Below, piece by piece: positions 20,752 to 29,569 of a DNA stretch of 64,000 bases. The stretch comes from an uncultured Clostridia bacterium. Lineage in GTDB: Bacteria; Bacillota; Clostridia; Oscillospirales; CAG-272. The stretch lies in assembly GCA_948466345.1 (NCBI GenBank), contig CAOKAC010000001.1:124001-188000 (forward strand), given 5' to 3'. The notes beneath the pieces are model-generated. The model was not told where the DNA came from, searched no databases, and saw only the letters and a list, made by a program, of their open reading frames with translations. Both the position numbers and the translations under genes were made by a program. Within the stretch, counting starts at the first letter, position 1. Each line of letters opens with the position of its first letter.

Positions 20752-21819
20752 ATGCGTTTCAAATCTCTTTTGTCAGTGATGCTTTGCATATCTATGCTTC
20801 TTGCCACTCCTCTGGTTGGACAAGTTTTTGCAGCAGACTGCGAACATAATTACGAGCAGACAATTGAAGAGGCTACCTGTATGGAAAAAGAACAAATCCT
20901 CTATACCTGCAGCCTTTGTGGAGATTCTTACAAAGCTGCTGCAGACGAGCCCGTGCTTCCCGATTCTTGTTATGTTCTTTTGGAAAGCACCATACAGAAC
21001 GGGCAGCTTGTCGTGACGGTAAAGCTGGAAAACAATCCAGGCATTTATTCTATGCGGATGATTTTCCATTACAACGCAGCTGCGCTTGCTCCTACAGCAC
21101 GCATCAACGGTGATATTTGGACAAACAGCGAGTGTTGGACCACCACACCGCCGAAAAATACGCCTTTCTTTTATACTGCGCAGTATGCCGACTTGACAAG
21201 TAACAATACAAAGAACGGTCTTCTCTGTACGCTGGTATTTGATATATTGGATACGGAAGAAGACTATGGATTTAAAGTAACTTACGACAAACGTCCTTTC
21301 ATTACTTGGGACAACCAGCTCGTGGATGTAGCAACACTTAATATTGTAGGAAAGAGCGAGTACGGGAAGCACGTCCTCCAAACCCATACTACCCCTCCCA
21401 CATGCACGGAAGACGGAGCCGCATACCAGGTCTGTACGTACTGTCAGAATACCATTGCAGAAGAACGTATTCCATCACCCGGCCACCAATGGATACTTAC
21501 GCAGGAAATCGTCCCTCCAACCTTTGAAACCGAAGGGATCGGCCTATATACCTGCGACACCTGTCAGGAAACCAAAGAGGAGGCGCTTTCGATTGTGGAG
21601 CGCTGGAAAAAAGGAGATTTAGACAACGACGGCGCCATCACTTCCGCCGATATCATATATCTGCGTCGAGTCGCCGCTTCTCTTTCCTCTGTCTCGCTGC
21701 AAATGTACGATGCAGCCGACATAAACGGAGATGGCGTAGTCACAATGCTGGACTATGTCCAGCTTTGCCGTATCGCCGCAGGAAACGCGCCTTATCCGCC
21801 TGATTGGAATATAGAATAA
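20752..21819 (+). CDS. Secreted cohesin-like / dockerin protein
   Basis: A 355-residue protein. Signal peptide (MRFKSLLSVMLCISMLL...VFAA), then a Cys/His-rich unit (CEHNYEQTIEEATCMEKE...CSLCGDSY), a cohesin-type beta domain (CYVLLESTIQNGQLVVTVKL, then GIYSMRMIFHYN), two more Cys-rich units near residues 205-285, and a type I dockerin end with two calcium loops (DLDNDGAITSAD and DINGDGVVTMLD). Start chosen at 20752, 9 nt after GAAAGG. It could link to other dockerin/cohesin partners on the cell surface. Partners are not in the window. Confidence 0.75.
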   Translation: MRFKSLLSVMLCISMLLATPLVGQVFAADCEHNYEQTIEEATCMEKEQILYTCSLCGDSYKAAADEPVLPDSCYVLLESTIQNGQLVVTVKLENNPGIYSMRMIFHYNAAALAPTARINGDIWTNSECWTTTPPKNTPFFYTAQYADLTSNNTKNGLLCTLVFDILDTEEDYGFKVTYDKRPFITWDNQLVDVATLNIVGKSEYGKHVLQTHTTPPTCTEDGAAYQVCTYCQNTIAEERIPSPGHQWILTQEIVPPTFETEGIGLYTCDTCQETKEEALSIVERWKKGDLDNDGAITSADIIYLRRVAASLSSVSLQMYDAADINGDGVVTMLDYVQLCRIAAGNAPYPPDWNIE

Positions 21820-21843
21820 AGCAAGGCCAAGGCAGCACCGCAA

Positions 21844-21881
21844 AAAATCCCCATTGAAAGATATCTTTCAATGGGGATTTT
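21844..21881. terminator. 38-bp perfect palindrome, terminator
   Basis: AAAATCCCCATTGAAAGAT followed by its exact complement; it lies 25 bp after the dockerin gene. Confidence 0.75.
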
Positions 21882-21917
21882 CGCACACATATACTAGCGC
21901 TCTTGTTTTAACCACAA

Positions 21918-21933
21918 TACAATATATAGTATT
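21918..21933 (+). promoter_or_regulatory. NrdR-box-like site, distal
   Basis: TACAATATATAGTATT resembles the NrdR consensus ACA-C-WATATATWG-TGT. It is about 300 bp before nrdD; no clear partner box at 31 bp. Confidence 0.4.
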
Positions 21934-22015
21934 ATGCAACTCGCTCAAACGTATAATACAGGCTGGTACAATGGGTAACATCCCTTTTTATTGCAACGCT
22001 TACGTAGCCGACTGT

Positions 22016-22062
22016 ATACTATATATTGTACATTGTTGCAATTTTGCAACTATATGTAGCAC
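22016..22062 (+). promoter_or_regulatory. Pair of NrdR-like boxes before nrdD
   Basis: ATACTATATATTGTAC (22016-22031) and CAACTATATGTAGCAC (22047-22062) have centres 31 bp apart, the spacing known for tandem NrdR sites. Repression by dATP-bound NrdR is the expected mode. The remaining 21882-22214 shows nothing else clear. Confidence 0.6.
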
Positions 22063-22214
22063 TACCACTGAATTTCGTTTGTCAGTTTTGGCAATAATGC
22101 CGATATTTTCATATTTGTACCAATCGCCTTGACAGGCTACAAGATATAGTATATAATAAAAGCCCATGAATCAATCAAACAGTCTATTGGCTTATCATAT
22201 GTAAGGAGTGTATT

Positions 22215-24581
22215 ATGTATCAAGTTCAAAAGAGAGACGGCAAAGTAGCAGAGTTTGATCTGTCCAAAATCAGCAGCGCTATTACGATGGCGTTTGAAGC
22301 ACAGGAAAAAGACTTTGTTCCTTCCGTAATAGATTTTCTGGCTCTGAAGGTAACAGCAAATTTTGAACCCAAAATCAAAGACGGCATGGTCGCTGTGGAA
22401 GACATTCAGGACAGTGTGGAATCCGTTTTGGTACAGGCCGGATACGATGATGTGGCAAAAGCCTACATCCTGTACCGCCGCCAGCGGGAAAAGCTGCGTA
22501 ATATCCAGTCTACTCTGGTTGACTATAAAGAAATCGTTGACAACTATGTAAAGCTCAACGACTGGAGAGTAAAAGAAAACTCCACCGTTACCTATTCCGT
22601 AGGTGGACTGATCCTGTCTAACTCCGGTGCGATTACGGCCAACTACTGGCTCTCTGAAATCTACGATGACGAAATTGCCTCTGCCCACAGAAATGCAGAT
22701 GTCCATATCCACGATTTGTCCATGCTTACCGGATACTGCGCAGGATGGTCTCTCCGTCAACTGATTAAGGAGGGGCTGGGCGGTGTTCCTGGCAAAATCA
22801 CCAGTTCTCCTGCCAGCCATCTGGCAACCCTGTGCAACCAGATGGTCAACTTTCTTGGAATTATGCAAAACGAGTGGGCCGGCGCGCAGGCATTTTCCTC
22901 CTTCGATACATACCTTGCCCCCTTTGTAAAAATAGATAATCTGTCCTATGATCAAGTAAAAAAGTGTATCGAAAGCTTTATCTACGGCGTAAATACACCT
23001 TCCAGATGGGGTACGCAATCGCCCTTCTCCAATATTACCCTGGACTGGACCGTTCCCGCCGATCTTGCAGAAGAAAATTGCATCATCGGTGGCAAAGAGG
23101 CAGACTTCAAATACAAAGATTGTAAAAAAGAGATGGACATGGTCAACCGTGCCTTCATCGAAATCATGATTGAAGGGGACGCAAATGGCCGTGGCTTCCA
23201 GTATCCCATCCCTACTTACTCCATCACCCGAGATTTTGACTGGTCCGAAACAGAGAACAATAAGCTTCTCTTTGAAATGACAGCCAAATACGGCACGCCG
23301 TATTTTTCCAACTATATCAACTCTGACATGGAGCCCAGCGATGTGCGGTCTATGTGCTGCCGTCTGCGGCTGGACCTGCGGGAACTGCGCAAGAAATCCG
23401 GCGGCTTCTTCGGTAGTGGTGAATCTACCGGCTCTGTAGGCGTTGTAACCATCAATATGCCTCGAATCGCGTATCTCTCCGACAGTCCGGAGGATTTTTA
23501 TCGGAGACTGGATCATATTATGGATCTCTCCGCACGCAGCCTGAAAATTAAACGTACCGTTGTTACCAAGCTGATGAACGAGGGATTGTATCCCTATACA
23601 AAACGGTATCTGGGCACCTTTGACAATCACTTCTCCACCATTGGTCTGGTTGGTATGAACGAGGCTGGTCTCAATGCAAAGTGGCTGAAAAAAGATATGA
23701 CCCACCCCGAAACGCTCCAATTCACAAAAGAAGTGCTGGATCACATGCGGGAACGTCTGTCCGACTATCAGGAAATGTATGGCGATCTGTACAATCTGGA
23801 AGCTACTCCTGCTGAGTCTACCAGCTTCCGTCTGGCCAAGCATGATAAAAAGCGGTATCCGGATATCATCACTGCACATGAAGGCGCAACCCCTTACTAC
23901 ACCAACTCCTCTCACCTGCCTGTAGGATATACCGATGATGTATTCTCCGCGCTGGAACTGCAGGACGAGCTGCAAACCCGGTACACTTCCGGTACGGTAT
24001 TCCACGCTTTTCTAGGAGAAAAACTACCCGATTGGAAGGCTGCGGCAACGCTGGTGCGCAAAATCGCGGAAAACTTTACTCTGCCATACTACACCCTGTC
24101 GCCCACTTACTCTGTCTGCAAGGACCACGGCTACATCGCAGGGGAACAGTTCTCCTGCCCCACCTGCGGCGGCAAAACAGAGGTATATTCCAGAATCACC
24201 GGCTATTATCGTCCGGTTCTGAACTGGAACGATGGCAAGTCTCAAGAATATAAAGACCGGGTGGTTTACAACATCGGTACATCTGTAGTAAAACGCAGCA
24301 AAGCGCTGGCCGACAACAACGCGGCAGAGCCTGCAGCACCTCAGGGAAATGACGCTATCCTTTTGTTTGCAACCAAAACCTGTCCGAAATGTAAGGTTGC
24401 CCAGTCCCTGCTGGACAAAGCAGGCATTGAATATACAAAATTCTATGTAGAAGACCAGGAAGAACTTGCAAAAGCGCTTGGTCTGCGGCAAGCGCCTACC
24501 CTTGTAGTCGGCGAGCAGCAGTTTACAGATGTAGCCGGGATCAAAACTTTTCTAGACAAGACCGTCAAAGTTACCGTTTAA
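22215..24581 (+). CDS. nrdD: Anaerobic ribonucleotide reductase fused to a redoxin
   Basis: A 788-residue class III reductase making dNTPs from NTPs with a glycyl radical. ATP-cone at residues 1-90; catalytic barrel in the middle; zinc segment (CKDHGY...CPTCGG, about 628-652); radical loop RITGYYRP with Gly near 663. After an Ala-rich linker, residues 710-788 form a thioredoxin/glutaredoxin-like domain with C723-P-K-C726 (LLFATKTCPKCK). The fused redoxin suggests reduction by thiols, not formate. AAGGAG precedes ATG. trxB follows by 27 bp. The activase nrdG is not adjacent. Confidence 0.9.
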   Translation: MYQVQKRDGKVAEFDLSKISSAITMAFEAQEKDFVPSVIDFLALKVTANFEPKIKDGMVAVEDIQDSVESVLVQAGYDDVAKAYILYRRQREKLRNIQSTLVDYKEIVDNYVKLNDWRVKENSTVTYSVGGLILSNSGAITANYWLSEIYDDEIASAHRNADVHIHDLSMLTGYCAGWSLRQLIKEGLGGVPGKITSSPASHLATLCNQMVNFLGIMQNEWAGAQAFSSFDTYLAPFVKIDNLSYDQVKKCIESFIYGVNTPSRWGTQSPFSNITLDWTVPADLAEENCIIGGKEADFKYKDCKKEMDMVNRAFIEIMIEGDANGRGFQYPIPTYSITRDFDWSETENNKLLFEMTAKYGTPYFSNYINSDMEPSDVRSMCCRLRLDLRELRKKSGGFFGSGESTGSVGVVTINMPRIAYLSDSPEDFYRRLDHIMDLSARSLKIKRTVVTKLMNEGLYPYTKRYLGTFDNHFSTIGLVGMNEAGLNAKWLKKDMTHPETLQFTKEVLDHMRERLSDYQEMYGDLYNLEATPAESTSFRLAKHDKKRYPDIITAHEGATPYYTNSSHLPVGYTDDVFSALELQDELQTRYTSGTVFHAFLGEKLPDWKAAATLVRKIAENFTLPYYTLSPTYSVCKDHGYIAGEQFSCPTCGGKTEVYSRITGYYRPVLNWNDGKSQEYKDRVVYNIGTSVVKRSKALADNNAAEPAAPQGNDAILLFATKTCPKCKVAQSLLDKAGIEYTKFYVEDQEELAKALGLRQAPTLVVGEQQFTDVAGIKTFLDKTVKVTV

Positions 24582-24608
24582 CAGAATACTTAGGAGAAAC
24601 GCCCTTTT

Positions 24609-25526
24609 ATGTATGATATTATAATTGTTGGCGCAGGACCCGCCGGACTTACAGCAGCGCTGTATGCCCGGCGGGCCGAAAAACGTGTGCTGATTTTAGA
24701 AAAAGACACCTTCGGTGGACAAATTACTTTTTCGCCGAAAATCGAAAATTATCCTGGATATGCCGCGATCAGCGGAAATGAGCTGGCCGATATGCTCATC
24801 GAACAGGTACTGGCGCAAGGCGCAGAAATCGAGCTGGGCACCGTAACGAATATTGCCGCCGAAACTGACGGAACAAAAGCCGTAACTACAGAGGATGGTA
24901 GCACCCATCGCGCTCGTGCCGTCATTATCGCAAACGGCGCCAGACATAGAATGCTAGGCATTCCTGGAGAGTCTGAACTCGTTGGCAAAGGCATATCCTT
25001 TTGCGCCGTTTGTGACGGCGCCTTTTACAAAGGGAAGGAAGTAGCCGTAGTAGGCGGCGGAAACACAGCGCTCCAAGAAGCAGTGTTGCTCTCCGATGGA
25101 TGCCGAAAAGTAACGGTAATTCAAAATCTGGATCACTTTACTGGTGAAGAAACGCTGCAAAATATCCTACGAAAAAAAGATAACGTGGAACTGATCACAG
25201 GCACTGTAATATCCGGTTTTGAAACTGAAGCCGGGGAGTTGACCGCCGTTCGGTGTACCGGTGCCAGCGGCGAATCGTTTACAAAGGAGCTGGACGGCTT
25301 GTTTGTAGCCATCGGCCTTGCGCCAAATAACGAACCCTTTGCAAATATTGCAGACCTGGATGCCGGCGGATACTTTGCAGCGGGAGAAGATTGCTGCACC
25401 GCCACCCCGGGAGTCTTCATCGCAGGAGATTGCCGGGCAAAACGAATCCGACAGATTACCACAGCCGCGGCGGACGGCTCTATCGCTGCCCTCGCCGCCT
25501 GCGCATACTTGGATGAACAACCCTAA
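24609..25526 (+). CDS. trxB: Thioredoxin reductase
   Basis: A 305-residue flavoprotein: FAD motif IIVGAGPAGLTAALYARRAE, redox disulfide CAVC at residues 131-134, NADPH site VVGGGNTALQEA, and C-terminal FAD segment GVFIAGDCRAKRIRQ. Cotranscribed with nrdD (27-bp gap, AGGAGAA near the start). It probably reduces the redoxin domain of NrdD, giving an NADPH-TrxB-redoxin-NrdD chain; this is inferred from fusion and context. Confidence 0.92.
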   Translation: MYDIIIVGAGPAGLTAALYARRAEKRVLILEKDTFGGQITFSPKIENYPGYAAISGNELADMLIEQVLAQGAEIELGTVTNIAAETDGTKAVTTEDGSTHRARAVIIANGARHRMLGIPGESELVGKGISFCAVCDGAFYKGKEVAVVGGGNTALQEAVLLSDGCRKVTVIQNLDHFTGEETLQNILRKKDNVELITGTVISGFETEAGELTAVRCTGASGESFTKELDGLFVAIGLAPNNEPFANIADLDAGGYFAAGEDCCTATPGVFIAGDCRAKRIRQITTAAADGSIAALAACAYLDEQP

Positions 25527-25545
25527 CTAAAATAAGGGAGGCTGC

Positions 25546-26199
25546 ATGATGTTTACATACTGCTTTTTCGATTTGGACGGTACGATTATCGACCCAAAAA
25601 TCGGCATCACTTCTTCCGTTGCTTATGCCTTGGAAAAGTATGATATTTTCGTGGAGGATAAGGACCAGCTTACTACCTTTATCGGTCCGCCTCTTCACGA
25701 GTCCTTTTGTAAATATTTTGGTTTTTCCAACATGGCGGCATACGACGCTGTAGATAAATACAGAGAATATTACAAGGATACAGGAATTTTTGAAAATTAC
25801 CTCTATGACGGAATGGCGGAGTTGCTGGAGGGACTGCAAAAAGCGGGAATAAAGGTCATTATGGCAACTTCTAAGCCAGAAATTTTTGCCCGGCAAATTG
25901 CAGAGTATTTTCACATCGATTCTTATTTTTCCTGTATCACCGGCAGTGAGCTGGATGGAACGCGCGTGGCAAAAAATGAAGTCATCGCCTGCGCTATGGA
26001 ACGCATGGGAATGCTTGACACCAGCGACGCTGTTATGATTGGAGATCGAATGCACGATATTGTAGGAGCGAAAAAAAACAACATGGAGTCCATTGGCGTG
26101 TTGTACGGCTACGGCAGTCGGCAGGAACTGGAGGATGCAGGCGCGGGACGTATCGTCCGCTCTGTAGCAGAATTGAAAACACTGCTACTATCCGAGTAA
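25546..26199 (+). CDS. HAD-family phosphatase (phosphoglycolate-phosphatase-like)
   Basis: A 217-residue HAD hydrolase: motif I FFDLDGTIIDP, motif II MATSKPE, motif III/IV GDRMHDIVGAKKN. A helical cap (residues 15-80) marks subfamily I, as in Gph. GGGAGG precedes ATG at 25546. Last gene of the nrdD-trxB run. It may clean up a phosphorylated by-product or nucleotide; substrate unknown. Confidence 0.85.
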   Translation: MMFTYCFFDLDGTIIDPKIGITSSVAYALEKYDIFVEDKDQLTTFIGPPLHESFCKYFGFSNMAAYDAVDKYREYYKDTGIFENYLYDGMAELLEGLQKAGIKVIMATSKPEIFARQIAEYFHIDSYFSCITGSELDGTRVAKNEVIACAMERMGMLDTSDAVMIGDRMHDIVGAKKNNMESIGVLYGYGSRQELEDAGAGRIVRSVAELKTLLLSE

Positions 26200-26217
26200 A
26201 TTTTTATACAATAAAAG

Positions 26218-26253
26218 GGCTCCTGCTACAGCGCAAACGCTGTAGCAGGAGCC
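26218..26253 (+). terminator. Terminator of the nrdD-trxB-HAD operon
   Basis: GGCTCCTGCTACAGCG, loop CAAA, exact 16-bp complement. Confidence 0.9.
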
Positions 26254-26299
26254 TTGCCTTTCGCAAAGAAATATCAACAATAAAAATCGTACTACCGCA

Positions 26300-26344
26300 T
26301 AAAAAAGCCCATGGACACGAACCTGTTCTGTCAGCGCCCATGGG
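26300..26344 (-). terminator. Terminator downstream of rnpB
   Basis: On the minus strand CCCATGG...CCATGGG followed by CTTTTTT, about 45 bases past the RNA 3' end. Confidence 0.7.
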
Positions 26345-26389
26345 TATATGAGCTCCCCCTGCGACGGCCTGGGGATATTCTTTTTATAT

Positions 26390-26754
26390 GGGAAATCTAT
26401 AAGCCGGGTTCTGTACGGCCAAAGCCGTGGCTGTCATCTATCTCGAATCTGCATTGCTGCAAATCTCCAGCCACCCGCAGACACTGGCGCCGGGCCGGCG
26501 TGGATTTCAAAGAAATCCGGTCTGCATACGGTGTTGCATCGAATAGGGTTTACATTTGCACACAGTTGCCTGTCGTGCCGGTGAGCTCTTACCTCGCCTT
26601 TCCATCCTTACCGCAAAACGCGGCGGTCTATTTCTGTTGCACTTTCCCGGAGGTTTCCCTCGGCGGACGTTATCCGTTATCCTGCCCTTTGAAGCCCGGA
26701 CTTTCCTCACGCTGATACCTTTCGGCCCCACAGCGCGCGACAGCCCGATTTCCC
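26390..26754 (-). ncRNA. rnpB: RNase P RNA
   Basis: About 365 nt, minus strand. The 5' GGGAAATC pairs with 3' GATTTCCC (P1). Hallmarks: GAGGAAAGTCCGGGC near the 5' end, GGGAAACCTCC, GTGCAACAGAAA, GTAAACCC and the 3' ACAGAACCCGGCTTATAG. Bacterial type A by overall layout. It processes tRNA 5' ends with RnpA. The whole interval between the HAD and yitT genes is this RNA and its trailer. Confidence 0.95.
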
Positions 26755-26766
26755 ATAAAGATTTTA

Positions 26767-27681
26767 CTATAGGATGTCAGACTTGTCAAGCCATTTATCC
26801 CCTTTGCTAAAGGAGAACCCGTTTCCGTTTACCTCCCCCACCTTACTGATTATCATAAACGCATCTGGATCTACGTCTAAAATCGTCTTTTTAGCTCTGG
26901 CAAGCTGACGGCTGGAAACCACCGTCAGTACCACGTCACAGCACTCGCCGGACAGCCCTCGTTTGCCGGACAAAAGCGTCACTCCTCTGTGCAGTTCGGT
27001 AAGTACCGCATCCCGTATTTCTCTTGTACAGGAGGTAATTACCTGAATCTGCATTTTTCCGTTGCCCATCATCATAACCTGATTGATCACAAAGGAATAG
27101 ACTACCACCATCAAAATCCCGTACAGCGCCTGCCGAACTGAGGAAATCGGCAGCTGCATACAAATCACCGTTGCATCAATAATGCAAAGCATGGTTCCCA
27201 CAGGAAATCCCGTCCATTTGTTTATGATCAGCGGCGGAATATCTGTTCCCCCTGTGGAGGAATCCGTCCTCGCTACTATGCCTACGGCAAATCCAATCAT
27301 TACACCAGCTGCGGCGGCACATAAAACCAAATCATTTTCAATCAGCACTACATCCGCAAATACCCGCTGAAATATGTAGAGAAATCCCGGATATAAAACG
27401 GTGCTGGCAGCTGTAGTTACACAGAAATGCTTGCCCAGCACTGCAGATCCCCATATAAACAACGCAATATTTATAAGGAACACAAAACAGGACATCTCTA
27501 TTCCGGTAACCTTTCCAATCATAATGGAAATACCGGTAACGCCGCCTGTCACCAGCCCCGATGGCATAACAAACAAAACAATGGCCAACGCATACATTGC
27601 GTTTCCACCTACCAAAATCAGATTCTTCCCAATCGTTCCGAGAATTTTCTGCCTTTTTGTAATTTCTCCGTTAGCTCCCAT
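26767..27681 (-). CDS. YitT-family membrane protein (DUF2179)
   Basis: A 304-residue protein. Five to six membrane helices in residues 10-200 (VGGNAMYALAIVLFVMPSGL, DLVLCAAAAGVMIGFAVGIV), then a cytoplasmic DUF2179 domain (VITSCTREIRDAVLTELHRG). Typical Bacillota YitT; function unproven. ATG at 27681 is used; TTG at 27690 is an alternative. Its stop is 13 bp from the 5' end of rnpB, same strand, so it may be transcribed first and read into it. Confidence 0.85.
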   Translation of the reverse strand: MGANGEITKRQKILGTIGKNLILVGGNAMYALAIVLFVMPSGLVTGGVTGISIMIGKVTGIEMSCFVFLINIALFIWGSAVLGKHFCVTTAASTVLYPGFLYIFQRVFADVVLIENDLVLCAAAAGVMIGFAVGIVARTDSSTGGTDIPPLIINKWTGFPVGTMLCIIDATVICMQLPISSVRQALYGILMVVVYSFVINQVMMMGNGKMQIQVITSCTREIRDAVLTELHRGVTLLSGKRGLSGECCDVVLTVVSSRQLARAKKTILDVDPDAFMIISKVGEVNGNGFSFSKGDKWLDKSDIL

Positions 27682-27895
27682 ACATCCCAACTTTATTTAT
27701 ATAAAAATAGAGCGGCAGGAAATCTGTCATTTTTCTCTACCGCAAATCAAATGATAGCATAAATCCCTCCTCCCTGTCAATACAGAATTTTACAGATTTT
27801 TCATTGTTAAAATCCCTATTATTCTTGTACAATGCCCCAAAATATGGTATGATAATATGATTTATAAATTATGATTCTATTTTGCGAGGTTGTGT

Positions 27896-29548
27896 ATGAG
27901 CAATGTTCTTATAAAACCTATCCCCCAAACGGAAAAATGCTTTTTAGACGAGTCTATTCAGGATAAGATGGAGTATCCCAGAGGCTCAATGCTTCTTGGA
28001 GAGCGCTTCAGTTTTCAGCTGGCCTTTCAACTGGATGAAGGCGATTCCATGCGTAAAGTCGGCTTTCTGTCCGTAGAGGGTCCGCTTGCCCCTTATATCA
28101 CCTACCAGCGCGTGGATAACGTACCTGTGCGCAATCCGCTTTACTGTGGGAAGGACGATGGAAAGTATCTGCGTACCCAGCCGGGACTTTATCCCGACCT
28201 GCTTCGTCCCATTACAGACAAAAACTGGATCTATATTACCAAGGAACTGCAAGCTCTTTGGATTGATATTTGGGTGCCGGAGCATATGGAAGGCGGAGCA
28301 TATCCCATTCACTTCGTTCTGCGGGATCACGAAAACGAGCTTCTCGCCCAAACAGATTTTACAGCTGAAATTATCCCCGCCGCGCTGCCCGAGCAGACAT
28401 TGCAGATGACCCAGTGGTTCCATCCCGACTGTCTGGCTGCATATTATCATGTGGATATTTTTTCCGACCGCCACTGGGAAATTATGGAGTCCTTTCTCCA
28501 AACTGCCGTGGACAACGGCATCAATATGATTCTTACCCCTGTATTCACTCCGCCCCTGGACACCGCCAAAGGCCATGAGCGTCCCACCGTACAGTTGGTA
28601 GATGTAACGCAAACAGCCGACGGCTGGTCTTTTGGCTTTGAAAAACTGCGTAGATGGGTAGCCATGTGCGACAAAGTAGGCGTACAGTATTTTGAAATTT
28701 CTCACCTGTTCACCCAATGGGGCGCCCATCACGCTCCTAAAATCATGGCAAATACAGATGTGGGATATCAGCAGATATTTGGCTGGGATACCGATGCGGC
28801 AGGAGCAGACTATCGTAGCTTTCTGAACGTATTTCTGCCAGCACTTATTGCAGAGATGAACCGGTTGGGAGCAGGAAACCGCATGGTATTCCATTTATCG
28901 GACGAGCCTGGCGGCGACAAGCTGGAAAGCTATCTTGCCGCAAAGGAAGGTGTAAAGGAGGCTCTATCCGGGCAAACTGTTATGGATGCCCTCTCCGATT
29001 TCAGCTTTTACGAAAAGGGAGCGGTGGAAACGCCTGTCGTATCCATAGATCATATTGAGCCATATCTGGAAGCAGGACTGGATAATCTGTGGGCGTATTA
29101 CTGCTGCTGCCAATGTGAGCAAGTATCCAACCGATTTCTATCCATGTCCACCGCACGAAATCGAATTATCGGCGCCCAACTCTATAAATATAACATTGCA
29201 GGATTTCTCCAGTGGGGATACAATTTCTACTTCACGGAAGGATCTATGGAGTTCTGCGATCCTTATATGTGTACAGACGGGGGATACTGGGTTCCTGCCG
29301 GAGACGCCTTCTCCGTGTATCCTGCCCCGGACGGTACGGCATATGAAACCATTCATCTGTTGGGCTTCACGGCAGCACTTTATGACATGCGTGCCTTTGC
29401 CCTAGCAGAAAAGCTCTGCGGACGGCAGGCTGTAATGGATATTTTAGAGTCCCGTGGAGAAATTACATTTAAGCAATATCCCACCGACCAGGCCTTTGTT
29501 CTGGAAGTCCGTGAGAAAATCAACCGCCTCATCGCGAAAAATATATAA
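27896..29548 (+). CDS. DUF4091 protein (GH123-like glycosidase)
   Basis: A 550-residue protein without signal peptide. N-terminal beta domain with RFSFQLAFQLD, then a TIM-barrel part (WFHPDCLAAYYHVDIFSDRH, then HLSDEPGG near residue 340 with an Asp-Glu pair), and the conserved end FLQWGYNFY. DUF4091 includes N-acetylgalactosaminidase-like GH123 relatives, where adjacent Asp/Glu act in substrate-assisted catalysis. GAGG precedes ATG. 21 bp before gpmI. Confidence 0.75.
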   Translation: MSNVLIKPIPQTEKCFLDESIQDKMEYPRGSMLLGERFSFQLAFQLDEGDSMRKVGFLSVEGPLAPYITYQRVDNVPVRNPLYCGKDDGKYLRTQPGLYPDLLRPITDKNWIYITKELQALWIDIWVPEHMEGGAYPIHFVLRDHENELLAQTDFTAEIIPAALPEQTLQMTQWFHPDCLAAYYHVDIFSDRHWEIMESFLQTAVDNGINMILTPVFTPPLDTAKGHERPTVQLVDVTQTADGWSFGFEKLRRWVAMCDKVGVQYFEISHLFTQWGAHHAPKIMANTDVGYQQIFGWDTDAAGADYRSFLNVFLPALIAEMNRLGAGNRMVFHLSDEPGGDKLESYLAAKEGVKEALSGQTVMDALSDFSFYEKGAVETPVVSIDHIEPYLEAGLDNLWAYYCCCQCEQVSNRFLSMSTARNRIIGAQLYKYNIAGFLQWGYNFYFTEGSMEFCDPYMCTDGGYWVPAGDAFSVYPAPDGTAYETIHLLGFTAALYDMRAFALAEKLCGRQAVMDILESRGEITFKQYPTDQAFVLEVREKINRLIAKNI

Positions 29549-29569
29549 TTAGAATTTGGAGAGAAACAT

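Noticed and set aside
22137..24005. Long open frame opposite nrdD (622 codons)
   Set aside because: It mirrors the codon pattern of nrdD, has no ribosome site and no recognisable domain.
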